In this document: positions 54,412 through 64,000 of the stretch, piece by piece
How the letters are laid out: each line of letters starts with the position of its first letter
Position numbering within the stretch: the first letter of the stretch is position 1
Origin: Eopsaltria australis
Lineage: Eukaryota; Chordata; Aves; Passeriformes; Petroicidae
Length of the DNA: 64,000 bases
Assembly: GCA_034509425.1 (NCBI GenBank)
Contig: JAVTVJ010000570.1
Coordinates: 682,001-746,000 of the forward strand
Direction of reading: 5' to 3'
Program-made: the position numbers and the translations under genes
Notes under the pieces: model-generated
What the model was told of the DNA's origin: nothing
Seen by the model: only the letters and a program-made list of their open reading frames with translations
Database searches by the model: none

Positions 54412-57400
54412 GGAAAGAAAACAAACAAACAAGATTTAAAGCTTTCTCACTTTTTCCTTTCTTAATATTTGACAGTTTTCATGCAGTTGTTTATTTCTGT
54501 TGGCCAACGGGGAAATAAAACTATCAGCACATCCAAGCTGAGGTTTCAGAGCAAAAGGCACGTGCAGAGCAAGTGGGACTTTTCCCAGCAGTGTTTATTC
54601 TTAAGCAAATGTATGAAATGGCAACTTCTGTCAGGAAAAGTGCTCAGGTCAGGGAAGAGAAGCTGAAAGCCAGATTATTCCTTGGGAATCTGAAATGCAG
54701 CTTAATTAAACCAGTATTAGTCCTTTACAACAAAGTTTTTAATTGTGACCACTTTCTTTCTGAATTTAAAACATCTAAGGCAGTTTTAGAAGCACAAATC
54801 CTTTCTCTCCAGAAACTCAGATGGCCAAACTGCACTGCCAATTAAGTTAAAGAATTCCTGTGGAAATCTGCAGAGGTTGCATAATGCACAGCTCTCTGCA
54901 ATTTTAACCCCCAAAAATAAAGCCCCGGTGGCAGGATCACTCTCAAAACCCTTGAGCTCTGCTCTGAGCAACAGAATGTCCAAGTTTCTTCTGGAAACCC
55001 CATTATTGCTGAAGAAACTGGAAAACTAGGTGCCTAAACTGGGATGACTCTCTGCTGAACACTGAATTACAAATATAATACACAGAAAATGAAAACCTGC
55101 TTTTTATTATTCCTAGCAGACGGAACACGAGGCTGTTTAGAGCAGGAAAAAAAGGGTAATGGAAAACAAGAAGAATCTTTAAAATCTTTGTCACAGACTT
55201 TGTTTGCTGGACTGAGGTGCTCTTAGCATTTATCTGCTGGTATATATTCTGCTTGCAGAACAGGTTGGCACCTACCTAATTTCCCTTCCTACCTAAAGGA
55301 AGAGCAAAACCTATTAAAAAAACCTCTGAAGAACAGAATAAATTTGGTACATGTACCTATTTTAAGCAGCACCCACAGAAGGTTGTTATATTCTCATGGT
55401 CTCCACAGAGGGAACTGAATCATCATGTCAGGAACTTTCTGGTCTTATGGCAGCAATAAACAAAAACCTGCAAGTTTTGTTCTTCTCACAATTTGAAAGC
55501 AGATATTAAATATTTGACAATGCTAATCATCACGTGGCAGAATTAATTAGGAAACAATCTCTTGAAAATTGGCCATTAGTGCAGGCAGAGACAGAACAGA
55601 GGGGGGTCAATAATCTAACAAAATGGTCATTAGCAGCAGTTTAAATACTTTGATTTGACTGGATTCTTGCTAGGATCCAAAGCAGCAGGTTACCCAGCAA
55701 CGAATAATACAAATGGGGTCATAAAAATATATTCATGCAATCTGGCAACAAACACTAATTCAAAAGACAGGACAAATTATTTTGGACCACAGCATTGAGG
55801 AAAGTCAGAATCATATTTTCTGCTCAGAAAATGTTTTGCTGAGATGTGAAGCCCTTTTTCAAACCAGAATTATGCCTCAGAGAATTGCTGGGAGGTGAAT
55901 GTGCCAGGTTTTAAAAGCAGTCTGTATGCTGATCATGAAATAAGTGGTAAAAAACTGAAGAATGCAAACGTTTCAATTAGCTCTTCTTAGATATTGTAAC
56001 ATATTCCTCTGAGCCCCCAGTTCCCAAGGATTTGCCCTGATAGATACAACTTGCAGTACTTGTTCACAATATTTGCTAAAACACTGGTGTTCCAGTTCTG
56101 CAAACTCAAAACTCCTGTCTATACATTCAAAGCAAATCCATTACAAACCAAAATCAACTGCAAGGCAACCTGAGAGTAGAATGATAGTTCAAATACTTTA
56201 GATTTAAGAAGCAAACTAGGAAAGGCTTTTGAAAAGTACATCAAACATATCTTAGAGGAAAAACCGAGTGTATTTTAAATGTAGATATTAGGAAGGCATT
56301 TGTTACTAAAAAGTAACTAAAAATACAACGTGTACAATATTAACTTTCCACTGCTGTTACAAGTGATTTAAAGCCTGGCACTGCCCAAAGGATGTGTAAA
56401 TTCTCTCTCCCACAGCTGGAAAAGGAATGAAAAGAAGGCCAGGGCCATGGTGGAAGAGCAGAGTGACGTGTGTGCAGTTTGCCATGACAGCACAGGAGCC
56501 CCACGGGCTCCACAGCAGAGCTGGGACTTCTGCAACAGAGGCAGTGGAATTTTATCTCGTTCAAATACTGCCATGTCCACAAAACCCCATAGGAACAGGC
56601 TCTGTTCTGTGATGCCCTAAAAGCCTTAATTCTGTCAGAGTCCAGGCTGGGCCAGCATCCATTTGAAAGGCAATTAATGCCATGGCAGTGGGCAGCTCTG
56701 GGATGGATCTGCTCAGGAGTCAATCCCTCCGCTGGGAAAGAGTTCATATTTACTCTCCTATAATTTATCAGACTTGCCCTCTCTGGTTTTCCATCATGTG
56801 TAGCACGATGACACCTTGGTGTCCAGAAACACAAATGATAAGCAAAATTATCCCTGGTGAAGGGCATGGATTTGTTACGTTTTTTCCCCCTCTGGTTACA
56901 GCGCAGAGGTTGTTTGTAAGAGAACAAGCCAGTCCCCATGCACAGCTGGAACAGCACGTATTCCAAAACCCAGTGATCTATGTTGGCTCTTTCCACCCCT
57001 TGGAAACCTGATGTAGGATATTTTCTCTAATGACAGATGACCCACGGCTTCAAGACATCAACTTTCTTTAAAATGTCAGTTGAGGTACTCAACACCATCA
57101 GTCTTTTTTAAAAACATTAGTCCTTTACCCTGGGACACTGGCTGTGGATGAGTCCACCCAGGAAGAAATCTGACTCCCTGTTTGAACTGAATACACTGTG
57201 TTTCTGCAGTAATGACACTGGATGCTGGCCTGACCTTCCTAAATGTAACAAATGCTTGTCCATTTAGTAAAATGCAATGCTTTGACCTTCATTCCCCACG
57301 GGAATTGTGATTTGTTATTAGCCAACCAAGAGACATTTCTGTCATACAGCATTTAAAGACAAAGATTTGAAGAAAACTTTGTGGTTTGATATACCCTTTT

Positions 57401-60208
57401 TTTTTTGTGTGGAAAGGAGGCAATTCAATTTCACCTACTACTCTGAGGAAAACTACTGTACAATTGCATTATGGTTGATGTAAGTAACCATTTGAAAGAA
57501 TTCAATATTGAAATTTGTACCAGCATGAAGGCATTAAATCCAGGAAATAAAAAGAGTATGGTTAAAATGGATAACTATCTTTTTATTGTTTCTGATTTAT
57601 TCCTAACTCTACACTCGACTCTTTTTTTCCAAAATGGAAAATCACTTGTATAATTCTGGCCTATATTTCCTGAGAATGAATATAAAGAGATATTCGTTTT
57701 TACTGCTTTTCACAGTGTAATTGATCTGGCTAAGGATCTAATGCTTTCCCTGAAATATTTATATGCATATGAGCCTTCACATCAGCATAATTGTACCACT
57801 GTAAAAATGTCTTGTACTGCTAAAGTAGAAATTCCCTGACATGTCTGTGAGCATGCACATCTCCCTAAACCTACATGAGGCTTGTTTATACTCAATTACT
57901 CCATCAGCCAAGTTAAACTGCTGGGCTGTGTGAACTGGGACCATTGTTTCCTCCAGTTTCATGGTATCAAACAAAATAGTCATGAGAGTGAGAGAAATAA
58001 TTCATATCTAACTTCTCAGTGCCTGTTCTGAGCACTGCCCCTCCAGATTATTTTTATATGTGTGGCACTGCACTGAATGCAGACCTCCAGCAATACTGGG
58101 CTGCTTTTCATTTCAGACTCGAAGCACAAGTGTTGTTGGATTAAATTCAACTTACAGAGCTGTGGACATGAATGCTGCCAGGGCTAAAGTGCCAAGCTAA
58201 CCAACAACATGGGGCAGAAGTTACCCCATTGCAGGGTGGAGATCTGGCAGTGGATGGGATTTGGGAACCTGTGCAGAATGGAAATCTGAATTTTGTTTTG
58301 AAAATATGGGAAAGTTCTGCTGAGGAAACAGCTATCAGGAATAGAAAGATGTGAAAGAAAATGTTCTGTTCCCACCCCCCCCCAACACTTCTGGACCCTT
58401 TTTCTCACCTAACTGTTCAATAATAATTTTTAGAGCTATATTTTTCAGAAATTACAATTAGCATGTTGTATCCCTTTAATAATGTTCACACGTAAACTAC
58501 TCCTTTAAATGCAGCAAAAAGTGGGGGGGTTGTTTCTTCTTGTTTGGCTTTTTTTTTTTTTATTAGTTGGAGGTATTTTGTCTAATGATTTTCCGGGTTT
58601 AAATAAAGCATTTATATATGTGCAAATTGAATCTTTTGCCAGCTCTGTTTTCTGTGTGTATTTGGTTTGGAATAGACATGAGTAGCTGGGGTATGATGCT
58701 GGAAACTTGCAGGAGCCGTTTGAACTCCCCTTGTAGCAGCAGGAGTTGTTCCACAGCAGCATCTGCCAGTGCCCTGCTGGTGTGAAGACAAGGATGGGCA
58801 CAACAAGGGATGCAGAGGCTGTGTAATTCTGCTCTCCAAAACCAGCCACAGAACCTTTCTCACTCAGTTCCTAATCCTAAAGGACGCATTTGTACCAAAA
58901 AGCAAACTCAAACACCTGAGTACCACCTTCTTTAGATTGGGTTCAGCAAAACTAGAAACTTTTTGCAGGCTGCTTTGCACTTTGAATAGCAGGGTCTGTG
59001 TCTCCATCATCTGTTTCACAGTCTGGGTGTCAGAGGGAACCAGTTGGGTTTACCCAAGTCTCCCTGCAGCCTCTTGGTCCTAAACCATTCCCTCTTTGCT
59101 TAAACCCCCAAAACAAAGCCAGATGATCCATCCTCCAAACCTGCCTTGTTCCATGCGAGCACATTTTTCTGATAAGGTAAATTACAGAACAAAAACACCA
59201 CTGCTTCAGCCCTTTCTCCCCCCTTTAATTATCAGTGGCTGGAGACACAATTAATTTTGGAATTAAGACCGTCTGCTTTCATAAAAACATATCCTTCCTT
59301 GTCTGGCTACACTTGGGGTATTTTTTCCCAAGCAATGTTAGCAATTATCTTCTGGGTCGCCTCTCAGTTGTCAATGGGCTGTCTGTGTGCCCCTCTGCTC
59401 CTGCGGTGTTTACAACAACTGGCTGTTTGTGACACAATGTGGCACAGCCAGGGAGAGACAAACAACCCCAAAATGCTTCAGCAGGGCTGCAGAGAGGCTG
59501 ATATGATGGAGTAATTACAGATGTCACACAACCTGATGGCATCTCTGAAACACAGGGCCTCCTAATGAGAATGATAAAACTTAGAGCGATTGTTTCAAGT
59601 CTTGAACGTGATATAATTATGTAAAACAAACCCCCAGCTCTGAGCTAACTAAACCCCTGACTAAAAGCATGGATTTCACAAGCTTCAAACCAGTCTTAGA
59701 AAAGGCCATCATGACCCTCCCTGCACGATCCTAAGGCATTCAGGAAGAAGAAGATTTAGGAATGGTGACACAGGCAGGGATAAAACTGCACACATCAGAA
59801 AGGGCAGGGGTTTCTGCTGATAAAATGTGCTCACAACTGTGGAAGAACAATTGCTGTGCTTCAGCAGCAGCTCCAAACTGCAGCCTCTGAGCCTCCAACA
59901 CACAGAGAACAACGAGCAAAGCGACACGGGGTTTACAAAACTCAGTGAGATGACACAATTATTTAAGGCTAGGAAGGAATTCAGGGCCAAGTGTGATTGC
60001 AGCAGAGGTGATGGAAAATCTCACTGCAGTCCTTGAAGCAGCAGCTTGGCCAGGCCAGCAGGATTAACACCTCCAGGTTCTGCAAATACATCATCAGAAC
60101 TTTAGGATTTAAACTGCTCCACACTCTGTTTTTATCTCTTCTCAAACGTTGTGAGCCCAAATCCTACTTTGGGAACCAACAGCAGAGTTTTGAATGAATG
60201 AAGTTTAC

Positions 60209-60257
60209 CTTCAGTGCCTTCTAGAAGACCAAGACGCAAGAGCTGCCGTAGTTCATC
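60209..60257 (-). other. Candidate unassigned exon, 49 bp
   Basis: On the minus strand a 49-bp segment lies between acceptor-like ggtaacatccag and donor-like AAG|gtaaac. It is open in one frame as DELRQLLRLGLLEGTE. It does not match KCNQ1 as I know it and lies about 33 kb upstream of the 76-bp exon. It could be an alternative or non-coding exon, or chance: the pyrimidine tract is weak, and 49-bp segments flanked by ag and gt are common. Confidence refers to its being a real exon. Confidence 0.2.
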
Positions 60258-63120
60258 CTGGATGTTACCAAAGGAGTGTCAGTTCAGGTCAATCCTTTTA
60301 ATTTGCAACCTCTGGCATTCAGACAAATAGTTGTGACTTAATAGGATCTGCAAGTTAAAATTAAAGTCCTGCATGCCTGCCTGTTTCAGTTCTTATCCCA
60401 TTCTCCCTCCCTGGGCAGAACACTCCATTCTCACCACTGTGTCCTGGATGTTGTCTCTGGTCTCCTTCAGCTTGAGGCAACCCCTACTTAACAAAGACAC
60501 AACCACACTATGGTGGAACTCTGTGGAAATAGCTGAATATCCTTTTAAGTCTCCAAAGAACTTCAGTTCAGAGCCTTAGAGGCAGAAAAGAAACAGTGCA
60601 TAAGCTCAGCAAACTGGGAGCCGTGGGGATGCATGGGAGATGTGATGGAGAATATTCCTGAATCCAGCAAAAAGAACTTCACAGGAAGCATAGGGCTGAA
60701 AGTCCAGTTTAGAATGCTTTTTTGAGACAATTCATTTCTTTGCTTCAAATAACAAAAGGGATTCTGATACCTGCCCAACCAAGGGATCAGAAATAATGAA
60801 CAACTGCTGTGTTTGTACGTTATTTTAACTGCATGGAAAGGAAACAATTTATGTTACATAGCATAGGCCAGCACTTTAAAAAAAAATACTTATATGTGCT
60901 GTAACTACTGAGGACAACTCTGAAAGACATTAGCAGCAATAATTTCAATCACAGATCAACTGTGAATTTTTCATTCACTTTTTTATTTACATTCCTTTTC
61001 CTCTTCCAGGCTTTTTCTTCCCTTCATCTTTTTTTTTCTGCCTCACATTTCTATTCAAACAAGTCAGCCAAATGTTTTAAACAATAAAATGTGTAGCAAA
61101 TTCAGTATCTGGCAGCTCCCTGTCCTTTTGCACAATGAACATACACTGTGTTTTCTACTGCAACCTCGAGGCTTTGCAGATTTGGGAATCACTGTGCTTT
61201 TGTAAACCAATAAAAATAAATATACATCTTTTTAGAAAGGATCCAGTTGCTCTCAGAAGAGCTTATAACCAAAATAGTTGCCTGCTTTATACTCTCCAGT
61301 AAACAAAACAGAGATCAGAGTTACAAACTGAGAAATGCTGAGACTGATGTTCCCAAAAATTTGCTATCAAATAGCTCTTAAGTGCATATGTAGCATTTAT
61401 TATCCCCTGTGAACGCTGTGCAAGGAAAAGTTGAGCAAATTAGTTAAAAATTCTTATTTTAAGATGATTTAAGACTTCACAAACCTCTCTTGATAACAAA
61501 CCAAGAGGGGTAAGATAGTAAGTTTCTACCCTTGATGACTTTTCTGCTTCAGTGGGGTGCTCCCAGTGTGACCTGCACACGGCAGGGGAAGAGAGAGGGA
61601 CAGAGAGAAATTCAGGCTGAGTCATGAAAGCTGAGTTCTCCTTTCTCCAGACACATCCAGGGGCTTCATCTCCACACCCCACATTGGCCCATCAGGAAAC
61701 ATTTAGTGGCAATGGAGCTTTTTGTGAACATTTCCCAGCTCAGCTTCCACACACTGACCTCACAGAATTGTTTTAAAGCAGCACCTACTAGGCTTGCTAC
61801 ATGAAAGCAGTGACTGTTCCAGGCCAGGATGTTCCTCAGGGGCAGAAGCCAAACAAAAACCTGTAAGTGAATCTCCAGCATCCACTCCCACCCACGAAGA
61901 ACTCCAGCAATGTTGCAGTTTGAAATTCAGGAAGAAAAACAGAATAATAAATGGTTCTGGGCTCAATGTGTCCTCAGTGAGGGTAATGCTGGGTTCTCTC
62001 CTAAATAAAAACATCCCAAGAGGATGAAATGCCAGCACAGTAAATATTATGTTTTAAGAGGATGAAAGGGAGACCTGCCAGTTGTCTTAAACTGAAATCC
62101 AGGAAAAATCACATTTCTTCTCTCTATCTTTATATAATTTAATATTTCAAGGCCCAAATGAGGAATCACATTCGTGTACAGGATGCAAAGGAAGGCACTG
62201 AAGAAAATTCACGACTGTGGAAAACTTTAAGTAGCTCAGGTAATCTAGGATCAAACTCAAAAAATCTAGTTTCAAATTTGTAAATTTATGAAAATTCAAA
62301 GTGTGAGAGTGAGAGATGACTAAAATAGTAACAGTAGAAAATTCCCAACTGTGTATTAGAAATGAAAACCCATTCCTTTACAAATTCCTTTAATCTGGTA
62401 CAGTTCTATGGCAAAAAATGGTAATAAAATACTGAACGAGAAAACTTCTTTTCAAACAGATCCTTAGTAGGCTGTAAATAATTGGAAGTTTCCCTTTCAT
62501 TTCATGGGAGAATATGGTTATGTGAATGGCATCTATTCTCAACCATAAGGAGGGTCCTCAATTCAGGAAAATCAGGAGAAAGAAGGCTCCTGAGAATTCC
62601 AGACCTTCACAAAAATCCAGATATAAAAGAGATCCTTGACTCAAACATAAAGGAGGAAAGATAAGAACAACAGGGGGTGTCTTGACCCCAGTATTTAAAT
62701 AGTGGTCATTTGGAAAGTGGCAGATGGACAATCCTGTCCTAACAAAATGTTCCCTAAAATTCTATTGAGAATTTTTTTTACTAAAAATTTAAAGGACAAC
62801 GAGACAAAATTATCAGCATATTTTAAAATGTTTCTTTTCGGACTGCTGGTGCTTTTTCTCCGACTTAGAGAAATATGCTTGCCAAATGATGCCATTTTTA
62901 ATGAAATATTATGACCCATGACAGCTGAGTGATGCATATTCCAACAGTCTGAAGAAAGCACAAGGTCAAAGCATTTCACCTTGAATATTTTGAATTCCAA
63001 GTCATGCTGTATGTAAATAGCAAATACAGCCAGATATGCACATAGCACAAAGTCTGCCAGGTTTCTTTTAAATCTTTTTGACACATATAGTAAATTTTGA
63101 AGAATAAAAATAAGGGCAAA

Positions 63121-63245
63121 AACCCCCACATAAAACCAGGGAAATCAAGCTTAAATAAGGAAAAAAAAAAAAACCCACATAAAACCAGGGAAATCAAACT
63201 TAAATAAGGAAAAGAACCCACATAAATACAGAGAAATCAAGCTTT
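63121..63245. repeat. Short tandem repeat, about 2.8 copies
   Basis: Three consecutive blocks share cacataaaaccagggaaatc followed by aagcttaaataagg or a variant, separated by A-rich spacers of different length, including a 13-base A run. The third copy is truncated and diverged (cacataaatacagagaaatc). It probably arose by local duplication. Confidence 0.85.
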
Positions 63246-64000
63246 CCCTACTCCATGTTTTAAGTCTCAGTTGACAGCTGAGTCCTACAATTAACAAACT
63301 TTTATTTCTGCCTGATCCTGCCATTGGGCCTGAGACACTGGAATCTGTTACCCATAAAATGACATTGATCCAATTCACAATTGCCAGCACTGGATCAGAT
63401 GGGAAAGCACAAATACCAAAAAATAAAGCAAGAGAGCTCCAAGTTTCCACTGATGTTTTCAATAATTAGATGAACAGAAAGCTACATTTTGAAAAACAAA
63501 CAAAATCACTTGTGTTTAAAGAATGATGCTGTCACCTTGCTAACAGCCTTTCAAGAAATTAATCATGTGTAAGGAAGGAGAGATTATTTTCTTTTTAGTC
63601 AAGAGCTGGTGAGTCACCACTGCTGGGGCAGCCAAGAAGCAATCACTGCATTCATCCTTCTGCTTTCTTTGAGATTTATTTCTGCAGCAACATCATGCAT
63701 TTCACAGGCCTTTTGCACCTGAGACCCTTTTTTACCTCCTAATCTCTTTTCTGGCTGTCAAGTCTTTTTGTAACAGGTTCAAAAGACAGTGTGGAAAAGA
63801 CAGAGTCCCTCCTCTGGATGTTCCCAACCCTTTCCCTGTGGAATCAAGGCAGTTTTGCTCAGATCTGCATCACCCCACGTCAGCCAGGATTTATGTCTGG
63901 CATGTCTGAAAGCTTTCTTGGGTATGAAAATCCTTCTTTAAAAAGAACAAACAAAAAGCAGGGAGAAAGAAAGCTCACTGAGCAGTAGACACTACCCAAG

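Larger units (their letters stand above)
27515..64000 (-). other. KCNQ1: KCNQ1 long intron (human intron 11 equivalent), 3' part
   Basis: This is intronic sequence upstream of the 76-bp exon in transcript order, at least 36.5 kb and open at the right edge. The preceding 121-bp exon, whose peptide should end near LLTPITHIS, was not found and should lie beyond 64000; the human intron is also exceptionally long by memory. Contents I can support are (GT)17 at 27984-28017, CR1 fragments at 28627-28840 and 40285-41545, MIR-like SINEs at 33850-34060 and 43814-44020, a GC-rich block at 52130-52440, G-quadruplex motifs at 29770-29792 and 54074-54097, a candidate 49-bp exon at 60209-60257, and a short tandem repeat near 63121-63245. 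The remainder is AT-rich with no gene I can defend. Confidence 0.8.

Overview
The window is vertebrate nuclear DNA, almost certainly from a bird. It is AT-rich, has no operon-like gene packing, and carries fossil CR1 LINE copies in the form typical of birds plus old MIR-like SINEs. The one gene I can establish is KCNQ1 (Kv7.1, the slow delayed-rectifier voltage-gated potassium channel), read on the minus strand. Four short coding exons lie at 27439-27514, 23824-23918, 22788-22828 and 18852-18913, in transcript order from high to low coordinate. They match human exons 12, 13, 14 and 15 as I remember them. All have consensus splice sites and compatible phases. Three have exactly the human lengths (76, 95 and 62 bp); the fourth is 41 bp against 47 bp, an in-frame loss of two codons. 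Together they encode the cytoplasmic C-terminal part from helix B (calmodulin binding) through helix C to the start of helix D (tetramer assembly).

Layout: 1-18851 is the 5' part of the last KCNQ1 intron; I found no terminal exon here, so the stop codon and 3'UTR probably lie beyond position 1. 18852-27514 is the four-exon cluster, with introns of 3874, 995 and 3520 bp. 27515-64000 is the 3' part of a very long intron (more than 36 kb). The preceding exon was not found and probably lies beyond 64000. The flanking introns are the two that are also very long in mammals.

The non-coding sequence holds a 240-bp CT-rich pentanucleotide tract (3281-3523), a four-copy 80-bp minisatellite (6681-6993), a 470-bp CCAT/CCTT array about 0.5 kb upstream of exon 15 (19419-19890), a (GT)17 tract (27984-28017), a short CR1 tail (28627-28840), two MIR-like SINEs (33850-34060 and 43814-44020), and a long CR1 fragment with recognisable ORF2 remnants (40285-41545) that carries its own four-unit 51/52-bp tandem expansion. 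There are also GC-rich degenerate blocks, G-quadruplex motifs and traces of old palindromic elements.

I see no tRNA, rRNA or CRISPR features and no second protein-coding gene I can defend. Nearly all open frames are chance, simple-repeat or CR1 artefacts. The least explained signals are a splice-flanked 49-bp candidate exon on the minus strand at 60209-60257 and a 218-codon open frame at 56340-56996. No novel system is evident: this is the intronic and exonic interior of a known ion-channel gene, with local repeat dynamics as its most distinctive content.
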